Part shown: in pieces, positions 1 through 7,029 of the stretch
How the letters are laid out: each line of letters starts with the position of its first letter
Numbering within the stretch: the first letter of the stretch is position 1
Origin: Thermoanaerobaculales bacterium
GTDB taxonomy: Bacteria > Acidobacteriota > Thermoanaerobaculia > Thermoanaerobaculales > Sulfomarinibacteraceae
Reading direction: 5' to 3'
Length of the DNA stretch: 15,379 nucleotides
Assembly (NCBI GenBank): GCA_025456385.1
Contig: JALOKS010000024.1
Location: forward strand, 1-15,379
Notes under the pieces: generated by a model
The model's input: only the letters and a program-made list of their open reading frames with translations
Database searches by the model: none
What the model was told of the DNA's origin: nothing
Made by a program: the position numbers and the translations under genes

Positions 1-2343
1 GGCGGGGCTGCCCGCGGCGAAGGCGCGCCCGGCGATGGCGAGCGCGGTCCTCAGCTCCACCTCGGCCTCGCCGAGCCGGCCGAGGTCCTGGAGCGCCCAG
101 CCGAGGCTGCGGTGGGTCGAGGCGACGTCCGGGTGCTCGGGCCCGTAGGCGCGCGCCATGCGCACGACCGCATCGCGCAGGATCACCTCGGCCCGCTCCG
201 TCTCGCCGGCCTGCCGCAGCACCGCCGCCATGTTCACCAGGCTGCGCGCCACCACCGCGCTCTCCTCGCCGAGGGCCTCCCGCCGCATGGCGATCACCTC
301 GTCGAGCAGCTCCAGGGTGCGCTCGTGCTGGCCGAGGCGGTAGTAGACGCCGCCCAGGTTCTCGAGCGCTTCGGCGAGGTCCGGGTGCGAGTCCCCCATC
401 CACCGCCGGTGGATGGCGATCGCCTCCTCGAAGATCGGGATCGCCTCCTCGAGCCGGCCCTGAAACATCACGAAGACCGCGAGGTTGTTGAGCGGGTAGG
501 CGAGGTCGACGGCGGTCTCGCCCTGCAGCGCGCGCCGGATCGCGATCTCGCGCCGCGAGATCTCCTCGGCCGCGGCGTAGTCCTCCTTCCAGGTCTGGAG
601 CAGGGCGGCCTCGGTCTGGTAGCACTGCGCCACCGCGAGCGACTGCTCGCCGTGCAGCTGTCTGCTCAGCTGCAGCGCCGCTTCGATCTCCTGCGCCGCC
701 TCCTCGAAGCGTCCCGCGTCGAGCAGCAGCTGGGCGAGGAACTGCCGGGTCTGCGCAGCCTCGGCGGCGGCTTCCTCGCCGGCGCGGAGGTGCAGCTCGA
801 GCAGCTCCCTGGCCCGCCGCTCCGCTTCCTCGAAGCTGTCGCGGCGCCACGCCAGCTCGGCGAGGTCGGCGCGCGTCGCGAGGGCTTCGGCGTGATCCGG
901 GCCGAGCGCCGCCTCCTGCAGCGCCAGGGCCTGCTCGAGCTGCGGCTGCGCCTCGTCGTAGCGGCCGAGCAGCTGGTAGGTGGCGCCGAGGGTGTGCCGC
1001 ACCGCACCCTCGATCAGAGGTTGGCCCGCGAAGGCCGGCGCGACCTTGGCGGCCGCGCGGTCGAGGGCCTCCGCCACCGTCACGTCGTGCCCCGCCTGCC
1101 AGGGGCTCGCCGCGCCCAGGGTCTCGCGCATGAACTCGTTCACCGCCCTCGCCTTCGCCGCTTCGCTTTCGGCGCGGTCGCGCTCGCGGGCGATCCGCTG
1201 CGCCTGCACCGCCATGGTGGCGGCGAAGACCACGAGCGTCAGCAGCAGGCCCGCCGCCACCGCCACCCCGAGCCGGTGGCGGCGCACGAACTTGCCCGCC
1301 CGGTAGCCGACGCTGGGAGGACCGGCCAGCACCGGCTCGCTGTGCAGGTGGCGCTCGAGGTCGGCAGCGAGCTCCGACGGCGAGCCGTAGCGGCGCCCGC
1401 GGTCCTTCTCCAGCGCGCGCATGGTGATCCAGTCGAGGTCGCCGCGCAGCTGGCGGCGCAGGCTCGGCACCTCGGTCCGGCGGGCGGCGGCCGCCGCCGT
1501 CGTCGGCCCGCCGCCCGAGCCGACCCGGGTGCTCGGCCGCGGCGGCTCCTCCTCGAGGATCCGCCGCCGCATCTCGAGCAGGCCGGCCTGCCGCAGCTGC
1601 CCGGCGTCGAGCGGCAGGGTCCCCGCCAGCAGCTCGTAGAGCATCACGCCGAGCGAGTAGACGTCGGTGCGGGTGTCGATGTCGAGGGTGTCCATCGCCG
1701 CCTGCTCGGGGCTCATGTAGCCCGGCGTGCCCACGAGATCGCCGAGCTGGGTGAGGAGGGTCTCCTCGGCCGAGCGGCTGTCGACGGCGCGGGCGATGCC
1801 GAAGTCGATGATCTTCGGCGCCGGACGGCCGTCGACCTCGCGCACCAGCACGTTCGAGGGCTTGAGGTCGCGGTGGATGATGCCCTTGAGGTGCGCGTGC
1901 TGGACGCCCATGCAGACCTCGCGGAAGAGCTCGAGGCGCTCGCGCACCGCCAGCCGCCGGCCGTCGCAGTAGGTCGTGATGGGCTCGCCGTCGACGTGCT
2001 CCATCACGAAGTAGGGCCGCCCGTCCGCGGTGCTGCCGGCGTCGAGCACACGCGCGATCGCCGGGTGGTCCATCCGCGCCAGCGCCTGCCGCTCACTCTC
2101 GAAGCGGGCGAGCACCTCGCGGCTGCCGAGCCCGGGCTTGATGAGCTTGAGCGCGACCTCGCGGCGCACCGGCTCGAGCTGCTCGGCGAGCCAGACCTCA
2201 CCCATCCCCCCTTCGCCGAGCCTGCGCAGCAGGCGGTAGGACCCGACCTGCGAGGACGCAGCGCCGGGGACGGGCGCGCGGCCGAGAACGCCTTCGGTGG
2301 GCAGGTGGTCGTCAGGCGGCGCTGTCAGGTCACGGTCGTCCAC
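1..2343 (-). CDS. Membrane Ser/Thr protein kinase with C-terminal TPR repeats (3' end outside window)
   Basis: 781 codons are present and the frame is still open at the left edge, so the C-terminus is missing. An N-terminal Hanks-type kinase domain (about residues 36-332) shows the Gly-rich loop LGEGGMGEV (42-50), ATP-binding Lys66 in VALK, the catalytic loop HRDLKPSN (157-164), Asp180 of DFG and the SPEQ activation-segment end (211-214), so it should be catalytically active. One membrane helix (about 359-380) follows. Then come kinesin-light-chain-type TPR units of about 42 residues, marked by LGPDH, LHGEQ, MGDSHPDLAEAL and YGPEHPDVAST. The kinase should be cytoplasmic and the TPR half outside the membrane. 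The GTG start is chosen because GAGGAG lies 6 nt upstream and an extended -10 (TGGTAGACT) lies about 35 nt upstream. The gene is divergent from the YgbA-family gene. Substrate is unknown. The partner kinase at 8059-10443 begins with the same residues, VDDR. Confidence 0.93.
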   Translation of the reverse strand, partial: MDDRDLTAPPDDHLPTEGVLGRAPVPGAASSQVGSYRLLRRLGEGGMGEVWLAEQLEPVRREVALKLIKPGLGSREVLARFESERQALARMDHPAIARVLDAGSTADGRPYFVMEHVDGEPITTYCDGRRLAVRERLELFREVCMGVQHAHLKGIIHRDLKPSNVLVREVDGRPAPKIIDFGIARAVDSRSAEETLLTQLGDLVGTPGYMSPEQAAMDTLDIDTRTDVYSLGVMLYELLAGTLPLDAGQLRQAGLLEMRRRILEEEPPRPSTRVGSGGGPTTAAAAARRTEVPSLRRQLRGDLDWITMRALEKDRGRRYGSPSELAADLERHLHSEPVLAGPPSVGYRAGKFVRRHRLGVAVAAGLLLTLVVFAATMAVQAQRIARERDRAESEAAKARAVNEFMRETLGAASPWQAGHDVTVAEALDRAAAKVAPAFAGQPLIEGAVRHTLGATYQLLGRYDEAQPQLEQALALQEAALGPDHAEALATRADLAELAWRRDSFEEAERRARELLELHLRAGEEAAAEAAQTRQFLAQLLLDAGRFEEAAQEIEAALQLSRQLHGEQSLAVAQCYQTEAALLQTWKEDYAAAEEISRREIAIRRALQGETAVDLAYPLNNLAVFVMFQGRLEEAIPIFEEAIAIHRRWMGDSHPDLAEALENLGGVYYRLGQHERTLELLDEVIAMRREALGEESAVVARSLVNMAAVLRQAGETERAEVILRDAVVRMARAYGPEHPDVASTHRSLGWALQDLGRLGEAEVELRTALAIAGRAFAAGSPA

Positions 2344-2377
2344 GGCGCACTCCTCGTTGGGCAGGAAACTGCGACGC

Positions 2378-2383
2378 AGTCTA
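2378..2383 (-). promoter_or_regulatory. Extended -10 promoter of the left kinase gene
   Basis: On the minus strand the hexamer TAGACT is preceded by TGG, giving an extended -10 element. It predicts a start near 2371 and a leader of about 28 nt that carries the GAGGAG ribosome site. No good -35 hexamer is visible. The palindrome at 2424-2437 would sit at about -59.5 from this start, close to the class I position used by Crp/Fnr activators. Confidence 0.5.
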
Positions 2384-2423
2384 CCAGACGGGGGCCGGCG
2401 CTGCGCGGGCCGGCGCTCGCGGC

Positions 2424-2437
2424 TTGACCGCAGTCAA
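2424..2437. promoter_or_regulatory. Crp/Fnr-type operator 1 (TTGAC-N4-GTCAA)
   Basis: TTGACCGCAGTCAA is a perfect 5+5 inverted repeat around a 4-bp spacer, the geometry of Fnr/Dnr/HcpR-type sites with TTGAC in place of Fnr's TTGAT half-site. It lies 35 nt before the YgbA-family start codon, in the divergent interval with the left kinase. A nearly identical copy occurs at 3652-3665, and no third copy was found in the window. The regulator is not encoded here. Confidence 0.75.
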
Positions 2438-2460
2438 CGACGCCGGGCAGGGTCGCAGCC

Positions 2461-2466
2461 CATGCT
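2461..2466 (+). promoter_or_regulatory. Candidate -10 of the YgbA-family gene
   Basis: The hexamer CATGCT begins 24 nt after operator 1. That is within one base of the -10 position when a Crp/Fnr site is centred at -41.5. The predicted transcription start (about 2472-2473) falls on the GTG start codon, so the mRNA may be leaderless. The hexamer matches the -10 consensus poorly, as expected for an activator-dependent promoter. Confidence 0.4.
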
Positions 2467-2472
2467 GGCGGC

Positions 2473-2820
2473 GTGAAGGAGCCGTACCGCCTCCGCCGCG
2501 AGCGCGCCACCGTGCGGGCGATGGTCGCCATGTACTGCGCCCACCACCACGGCGGCGGCGGGCTGTGCGCCGACTGCCGCGAGCTCGCCGCCTACGCCGA
2601 CCGCCGCCTCGACCTCTGCCCCTACGGCGCCGCCAAGCCCGCGTGCACCAACTGCCCGATCCACTGCTACCGCCCCGAGCCGCGCGAGCGGATGCGCGAG
2701 GTGATGCGCTTCGCCGGACCGCGGATGCTCGCGCGCCATCCCTGGCTCGCGGTTCTCCACCTGCTCGACGCGCGCAAGCCCGCGCCTCCCCCGCCGCGCG
2801 CGGCGCGCGGGCCGGACTGA
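2473..2820 (+). CDS. ygbA: YgbA / nitrous oxide-stimulated promoter family protein
   Basis: A 115-residue protein matching the small YgbA family (PF11756). The family pattern can be read throughout: an N-terminal ERATVRAM helix, MYCAHHHG (20-27), LCADC (31-35), a YADRRLDLCPYG segment, CTNCPIHCYRP, and the C-terminal MRFAGPRMLARHPWLAVLHLLD. The eight cysteines and several histidines suggest metal binding, which is inference. In E. coli ygbA is known to be controlled by the NO sensor NsrR, and its biochemical role is poorly defined. The GTG at 2473 is chosen because it aligns with the family N-terminus; the only nearby upstream ATG (2462) is out of frame and runs straight into a stop. No Shine-Dalgarno sequence is visible. 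The upstream Crp/Fnr-type palindrome supports an NO or low-oxygen response. A proline/alanine/arginine-rich tail ends the protein. Confidence 0.9.
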   Translation: MKEPYRLRRERATVRAMVAMYCAHHHGGGGLCADCRELAAYADRRLDLCPYGAAKPACTNCPIHCYRPEPRERMREVMRFAGPRMLARHPWLAVLHLLDARKPAPPPPRAARGPD

Positions 2821-2854
2821 GTTCTGGAGAGCCGCCGACGGCCGGACCCTCCCG

Positions 2855-2863
2855 TGCTACGCT
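2855..2863 (+). promoter_or_regulatory. Extended -10 promoter for the secreted-protein gene
   Basis: TGCTACGCT is a TGn extended -10 with hexamer TACGCT, about 40 nt before the 2904 start codon. It gives this gene its own promoter between the two operator-controlled units. No -35 is evident. Confidence 0.4.
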
Positions 2864-2903
2864 CTCCCCCCTGCGTGATTCGGCCCGTGGATGGAGGCTC
2901 GCC

Positions 2904-3575
2904 ATGAATCGACCCTGGTTGCCGCTCGCACCGGCCCTGCTCGCGCTCGCCGCCGCGCTCCCGTGCCCCGCCCAGGAGCAGGTGGACCGCAGCGAGATGG
3001 CGAAGCTCCTGCGCCGCAACCAGGAGGAGCTCAGGGACTACACCTGGGAGTCGCGCCAGGTCTACGAGGTCAACGGGGTCCAGAGGCGGGTCGACGTCTC
3101 CAGCTACCGCTACAACGAGTACGACATGCAGGAGAAGATGCAGCTCTCGAGCACCGCCACCAAGGAGCCGCTGCGCTGGCCGAACGGCAAGAAGCTGAAG
3201 AAAGAGGAGCGCGAGGCGGCCCTCGAGTTCGCCCGCGAGGTCCGCAGCCGGCTCTTCGGCTACCTGAGCCCGATGTTCGCCGAGAAGGCGGTGCTGGGCG
3301 CCGAGGTCGAGACCGTGGACGGCGCCATTCACCTCCGCTCGCGCGACGTCATGACCACCGGGGACAGCGTCGAGATCGTGCTCGACGCGGCCACGCGACG
3401 CCCGCGGACGGCCGCGGTCGCGGGCACGCTCGAGGGCTCTCCGGTCACGCTCGAGCTGCGCTTCGCGTACGAGGAGTACGGCCCCTCGTTTCCGGTGCAC
3501 TCCGTGACCCGGAGCTCCTGGCAGGGGCTCGAGCTCGTGATCACCACCGAGGACTCGAAGCACACCAAAAACTGA
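2904..3575 (+). CDS. Secreted protein of unknown function
   Basis: A 223-residue protein with a Sec signal peptide: MNR, a hydrophobic core to about residue 20, then likely cleavage after CPA (23). The cysteine at 21 is preceded by proline, so it is not a good lipobox. The mature part begins with a charged helix (MAKLLRRNQEELRDYTWES), followed by alternating strands and a lysine-rich stretch (GKKLKKEER). This suggests a LolA/lipoprotein-carrier-like or related beta fold, but no catalytic motif is visible. The LRDYTWESR...VYEVNG pattern resembles secreted families I associate with Acidobacteriota; this is recollection, not a search result. The ATG at 2904 is chosen for the GGAGG 6 nt upstream and the signal peptide; the longer open frame starting at 2424 has no support. 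It sits between two operator-controlled units and seems unrelated to them. Confidence 0.85.
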   Translation: MNRPWLPLAPALLALAAALPCPAQEQVDRSEMAKLLRRNQEELRDYTWESRQVYEVNGVQRRVDVSSYRYNEYDMQEKMQLSSTATKEPLRWPNGKKLKKEEREAALEFAREVRSRLFGYLSPMFAEKAVLGAEVETVDGAIHLRSRDVMTTGDSVEIVLDAATRRPRTAAVAGTLEGSPVTLELRFAYEEYGPSFPVHSVTRSSWQGLELVITTEDSKHTKN

Positions 3576-3595
3576 GCCCGCGGGCTGCGGTCGAC

Positions 3596-3613
3596 GACGC
3601 GGCAGCGTCCTTT
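3596..3613 (+). terminator. Weak candidate terminator hairpin
   Basis: GACGC-GGCA-GCGTC forms a 5-bp stem with a 4-nt loop about 20 nt after the secreted-protein stop and is followed by a short TTT run. It is also about 40 bp upstream of operator 2, where a terminator would isolate the next promoter. The stem is short, so this is tentative. Confidence 0.3.
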
Positions 3614-3651
3614 CGGCCTGCGGAATGAGATTGCGGCTCGCTCCTGATTTC

Positions 3652-3665
3652 TTGACCGCCGTCAA
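3652..3665. promoter_or_regulatory. Crp/Fnr-type operator 2 (TTGAC-N4-GTCAA)
   Basis: TTGACCGCCGTCAA differs from operator 1 at one spacer base. It is 70 nt before the hemerythrin gene. Similarity to the operator-1 promoter continues downstream: 14 of the next 22 positions are identical, including GACGC and GTCGC blocks, so the two promoters look homologous or commonly constrained. Confidence 0.75.
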
Positions 3666-3687
3666 GGACGCGAGGCGCTGTCGCCCC

Positions 3688-3693
3688 TACCGT
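3688..3693 (+). promoter_or_regulatory. Candidate -10 of the hemerythrin operon
   Basis: TACCGT begins 23 nt after operator 2, exactly where the -10 falls in a class II Crp/Fnr promoter with the activator centred near -41.5. The predicted start is about 3700, giving a leader of about 36 nt that contains the GGGGAG ribosome site at 3725-3730. Confidence 0.45.
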
Positions 3694-3735
3694 GGTGGAC
3701 GAAGCGCGGCCGACGGCGGCCGCCGGGGAGTCACC

Positions 3736-4959
3736 ATGAGCGAGCTGATCGACAACCGGGCGCACCGGATCCGGACCTTGCAGGAGATCATCCGGGAGCT
3801 GCACCGCGGCGCGCCGACCGACCACGTCCGGGCGACGCTGCGCTCCCTCGTGCGCGAGACCAGCTCCTCCGAGATCGCGGCCATGGAGCAGGAGCTGATC
3901 GCCGGCGGCATGCCGGTCGAGGAGGTGCAGAGCATGTGCGACCTCCACAGCCAGGTGCTGCGCGAGATCCTGGTCGAGCCGGTGCAGATCGCGCCGCCGC
4001 CGGGGCACCCGATCGACACCTTCCAGATCGAGAACCGCGCGCTCGAGGGCGTCATCGCCGAGGTGCGCGCGCTGGCCGCTCCGGCCGGCGAATCGCCCGA
4101 TCTGGGTCGCTGGCGCGAGGTCTTCGCGCGCCTGATGGACATCGAGAAGCACTACCAGCGCAAGGAGAATTTGCTGTTCTCGTGCCTCGAGCGGCACGGC
4201 ATCACCGCTCCCTCGAAGGTCATGTGGGGCAAGGACGACCAGGTCCGCGAGCTGTTGAAGGCGCTCGGTGAGGCGCTCGCCGTCGACGGAATGAGCGCCG
4301 ACGAGGCCGGACTCGTCGTCGAGACCGTGGTCGAGCCGGCACTCGCCGCGATCGAGGAGATGATCAGCAAGGAGGAGCGGATCCTGCTGCCGATGTCGCG
4401 CGAGACCCTGACCGAGGACGAGTGGGCCGAGATCTGGCACGAGTCGCCGCGCTTCGGTTTCTGCCTGGTCGAGCCGCGCACCGGCTACCGGCCGCCGGCG
4501 CCGGCCGCGCCCCCCAGGCTCGCGGCGGTGCCCGCCGACGAGGCGCTGGTCTTTCCCTCGGGCGCGCTCGACCTCGCCCAGCTGCGCGGGATCTTCGCCG
4601 CGCTCCCGGTCGACATCACCTTCGTCGACGCCGACGACCGGGTGCGCTTCTTCTCGGAGGGCCCGGACCGCGTCTTCGAGCGCTCGAAGGCGATCCTCGG
4701 CCGCGAGGTCCACCACTGCCACCCGCCGAAGAGCGTCCACGTCGTCGAGGAGATCGTCTCCAGCTTCCGCGACGGCCGCCAGAACGTCGCCGAGTTCTGG
4801 ATCCAGCTCCGGGGCCGCTTCATCCACATCCGCTACTTCGCGGTGCGCGACGAGGCGGGCGCCTACCTCGGCACTCTCGAGGTGACCCAGGACCTCAGCC
4901 GGCTGCGCGAGCTGCAGGGCGAGCGCCGCCTGCTCGAGTTCAGCGCGGGGGCGGCATGA
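3736..4959 (+). CDS. DUF438 - hemerythrin - PAS domain protein
   Basis: A 407-residue soluble protein with three parts. Residues 1-80 match DUF438. Residues about 90-235 are a hemerythrin-like four-helix bundle. Candidate di-iron ligands are His91 (GHP), His139 and Glu144 (EKHYQRKEN), His154 (LERHG) and Glu213 (SKEERILLPM); the VMWGKDD segment typical of this architecture is at 162-168. Residues about 275-395 are a PAS domain with the characteristic CHPPKSVH (328-335) and VAEFWI (351-356). Proteins of this layout are thought to sense or bind NO or O2 through the iron centre; no output kinase is attached, so it may act as a repair or signalling protein. ATG 3736 is preferred over the upstream frame because GGGGAG lies 5 nt before it and DUF438 starts there. 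It is the first gene of a two-gene operon behind operator 2. Confidence 0.92.
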   Translation: MSELIDNRAHRIRTLQEIIRELHRGAPTDHVRATLRSLVRETSSSEIAAMEQELIAGGMPVEEVQSMCDLHSQVLREILVEPVQIAPPPGHPIDTFQIENRALEGVIAEVRALAAPAGESPDLGRWREVFARLMDIEKHYQRKENLLFSCLERHGITAPSKVMWGKDDQVRELLKALGEALAVDGMSADEAGLVVETVVEPALAAIEEMISKEERILLPMSRETLTEDEWAEIWHESPRFGFCLVEPRTGYRPPAPAAPPRLAAVPADEALVFPSGALDLAQLRGIFAALPVDITFVDADDRVRFFSEGPDRVFERSKAILGREVHHCHPPKSVHVVEEIVSSFRDGRQNVAEFWIQLRGRFIHIRYFAVRDEAGAYLGTLEVTQDLSRLRELQGERRLLEFSAGAA

Positions 4960-5486
4960 GCGCCCGGATGCCGATCACGCCCCAGACCAGGGTCGGCGAG
5001 CTCCTCGAGGCCTACCCGGAGCTCGAGGAGGTCCTGGTCGCCGCGGCGGCGCCCTTCGCGAAGCTGAAAAACCCGGTTCTCCGCCGCACCATCGCCCGGG
5101 TCACCTCCCTCGAGCGCGCCGCCCAGGTCGCCGGCATCCCGGTGCGCGAGCTCGTGCTCCGACTGCGCGCGGCGGCCGGCCTCGAGGAGGCGGCTGCCGA
5201 GCTGCCCGGCGAGGACGGCGCGGCGCCGACCGACGGCCCCGCGCCCTGGGTCGACGCCGCCCGCGTGCGCTGGACGGTCGAGGCCGACGTGCTCCTCGAG
5301 CAGGGCCGGCACCCGATCGCCGAGGTGCAGAGCCGCGCGATGTCTCTGGAGGGCGACGAGCTCGGCCTCATCCGCAGCACCTTCCGCCCGGCGCCGCTCA
5401 TCGAGCTGCTCGAGGCCAAGGGCTTCCGCACCGCGGTCGTCGCCGCCGAGGGCGGCTTCGCGACCTTCGTCGGCCGCGCCTCCTAA
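4956..5486 (+). CDS. DUF1858 - DUF2249-like protein
   Basis: A 176-residue protein whose ATG overlaps the stop of the hemerythrin gene (ATGA), so it is translationally coupled. Residues about 6-72 match DUF1858: a TRVGELLEAYPELEEVL helix, the FAKLKNPVLRRTIARV block and the IPVRELVLRL helix. This variant lacks cysteine. An alanine/glycine/proline linker (about 75-98) leads to a C-terminal alpha/beta domain (101-175) resembling DUF2249/TusA-like folds, with FRPAPLIELLEAKGF (143-157) and a final GFATFVGR strand. DUF1858 is related to the N-terminal domain of ScdA/RIC-type iron-sulfur repair proteins, and DUF2249 proteins are often found beside NO-reductase or hemerythrin genes. A role with the upstream hemerythrin in nitrosative-stress response is therefore inferred; the reaction is unknown. 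Confidence 0.85.
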   Translation: MSARMPITPQTRVGELLEAYPELEEVLVAAAAPFAKLKNPVLRRTIARVTSLERAAQVAGIPVRELVLRLRAAAGLEEAAAELPGEDGAAPTDGPAPWVDAARVRWTVEADVLLEQGRHPIAEVQSRAMSLEGDELGLIRSTFRPAPLIELLEAKGFRTAVVAAEGGFATFVGRAS

Positions 5487-6742
5487 GCGGTCGCAGGGGA
5501 CGGTCGACGCAGCTCGACGAAGCAGGCCGCGGTGCAGGCGACCAGCACGCCGAGCATGGCGAGCCCGAGCAGGTCGTGGGCGCGTCCGACGCCCCCGACG
5601 GAGGCGGCGCCCAGGAAGACCGCCGCGAGGCCGAGGCAGAGGACCTCCACGGCCGGCCGCAGCGCCGGCCGCTCGGCGAGGACCAGGTAGAGCGGCGGCG
5701 CCAGGAGCAGGCTCATGTGGACGTGGGCGTGCCAGGTGAAGGCGCAGCCCGCGGCCGTCAGGCCGAGCCACGCGACGCCGGCCCGCCGGCGGCCGGGTCC
5801 CGCCAGGCGCCGCGCGCAGGCGAGGCCCGCGGCGCCGGTCGCCGCCATCCCTGCACACGCGAGCACCCAGGCGAGGCCGGCCGGCAGGATCCGGGCGGCG
5901 TTGAGGCCGAAGGCCCGCCAGTTGCACATCGAGGTCGGGAACGACGCCATCACCTGGCCCTCGGCGGCGAAAAAGGGCAGCAGGTGTCTGGAGTAGCCCG
6001 CGATCCAGCCGGGGTCGGCGGCGAGCGTCGCGGCGGCGAGCACGGCCACCGCCATCGCCATCCCCGCGAGCACCCGCCACTGCCGGGCGAGGGCGAGGCC
6101 GGGGACGAACAGAACCAGGGACTGCGGCTTGAGCACCGCGAGCCCGAGCCATGCCCCGGCCGACAGCTGGCGGCCGCGCGTGAAGGCGATCAGCGCCTCG
6201 CCGGCGAAGACCATCGGCCAGACGCTGAGCTGGCCCATCAGGAGGTGGACGAGGGCCGGGGGCGACAGGAGGACGGCGGCGATCAGCCAGCCGGGACGGG
6301 CGAGGCCGAAGGCCCGTGCCAGCCGCAGCTGGTAGAGCACGAGGACGGCCGCGTGCAGCAGGGTCCAGGCGAGGAAGCCCGCCACCGGGGGCAGCAGGGT
6401 CGAGGGCACGAAGAGGAGCGTGAACGGCGCCGGGTAGGGCGCCGGCACCAGGGCGAAGGGCATGACGCCGCGCCCCTCCACCCGCACGAAGCGGTCGTAG
6501 AGCTGACGCTGCGCGGCCTCGAGCCCGGCCAGATCATAGGCCGCGGCGAGGCCGTGCTCGCGGATCGCCTCGCCGGCGGTGCGCGAGCCGCGGTAGTCGA
6601 GCGCAACGTACTCGAAGAGGCCCCGCTGGCGCACCGCGACGACGACGAAGGCCGCCTCCGCGAGGAGTACGACCACTGCCAGCACCACCAGCCCGCGCCG
6701 CGCCACCACCCGCTGCCGAGGCAAGACGATCGCCGGCCCCAC
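5483..6742 (-). CDS. GT87-like integral membrane glycosyltransferase (GT-C fold)
   Basis: A 419-residue polytopic protein with about ten hydrophobic segments. An early periplasmic loop after TM1 carries the ALDYRGSR motif with Asp49, followed by GEAIREHGLAAAYD, the pattern of DUF2029/GT87 alpha-mannosyltransferase-like enzymes that use polyprenyl-phosphate sugars. Other typical features are a PYPAPFTLL loop (102-110), GQLSVWP and LKPQS. The sugar and acceptor cannot be read from sequence. The open frame runs far upstream into the cytochrome region, but that extension is arginine/glycine-rich antisense noise. GTG 6742 is chosen because it precedes TM1 closely and has TACACT 6 nt upstream; no ribosome site is visible. 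Its stop overlaps the stop of the converging DUF1858 gene by 4 bp. Confidence 0.82.
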   Translation of the reverse strand: MGPAIVLPRQRVVARRGLVVLAVVVLLAEAAFVVVAVRQRGLFEYVALDYRGSRTAGEAIREHGLAAAYDLAGLEAAQRQLYDRFVRVEGRGVMPFALVPAPYPAPFTLLFVPSTLLPPVAGFLAWTLLHAAVLVLYQLRLARAFGLARPGWLIAAVLLSPPALVHLLMGQLSVWPMVFAGEALIAFTRGRQLSAGAWLGLAVLKPQSLVLFVPGLALARQWRVLAGMAMAVAVLAAATLAADPGWIAGYSRHLLPFFAAEGQVMASFPTSMCNWRAFGLNAARILPAGLAWVLACAGMAATGAAGLACARRLAGPGRRRAGVAWLGLTAAGCAFTWHAHVHMSLLLAPPLYLVLAERPALRPAVEVLCLGLAAVFLGAASVGGVGRAHDLLGLAMLGVLVACTAACFVELRRPSPATA

Positions 6743-6748
6743 CGGGCG

Positions 6749-6754
6749 AGTGTA
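6749..6754 (-). promoter_or_regulatory. -10-like hexamer directly before the GT87 gene
   Basis: TACACT on the minus strand lies 6 nt before the GTG start codon, placing the predicted transcription start on the codon itself. No convincing -35 is seen. It supports a leaderless mRNA. Confidence 0.4.
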
Positions 6755-6822
6755 CCGGCTCTCCACGGGCGGTGCCGGAGATTCTCCGAGCTCCCGGGGC
6801 TGGCTCACAGGCTCCGGGCGGA

Positions 6823-6862
6823 GGGGCAGAGGGGCGGAGGAGCAGAGGGGGAAAGAGGCGGA
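6823..6862. repeat. Octamer tandem array, GGGGCAGA-like, 5 units
   Basis: Five consecutive 8-bp units: GGGGCAGA, GGGGCGGA, GGAGCAGA, GGGGGAAA, GAGGCGGA. The run is almost all purine on the plus strand. It is the first of three adjacent arrays filling the 287-bp gap (6743-7029) between two minus-strand genes. Confidence 0.75.
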
Positions 6863-6867
6863 ACCCG

Positions 6868-6916
<49 letters not shown>

Positions 6917-6940
6917 CCGACAGGGCTCCTCCTCGTTGTC

Positions 6941-6982
6941 CCCTGCTCCCTGCCCCCTGCTCCCTGCCCCCTGCCCCCTGTC
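6941..6982. repeat. Heptamer tandem array, CCCTGCY, 6 units
   Basis: Six 7-bp units: CCCTGCT, CCCTGCC, CCCTGCT, CCCTGCC, CCCTGCC, CCCTGTC. It is pyrimidine-rich on the plus strand and opposite in strand bias to the octamer array, so parts of the two can pair (GGAGCAG with CTGCTCC). It lies 48 bp past the end of the cytochrome gene in that gene's transcription direction. Confidence 0.9.
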
Positions 6983-7029
6983 GCTGCCCCGCTGTGCGCT
7001 CCCCGTAGCGCCCCCGCCGCCGCGCCCGT

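Noticed and set aside
112..2427. A 771-codon open frame on the plus strand
   Set aside because: It is antisense to the left kinase. Its translation is Arg/Gly/Leu/His-rich with no domain, while the minus strand shows all kinase motifs and TPRs. High GC removes stops from this frame.
3575..3586. Palindrome AGCCCGCGGGCT at the stop of the secreted-protein gene as terminator
   Set aside because: A fully self-complementary 12-mer leaves almost no loop and has no T-run after it.
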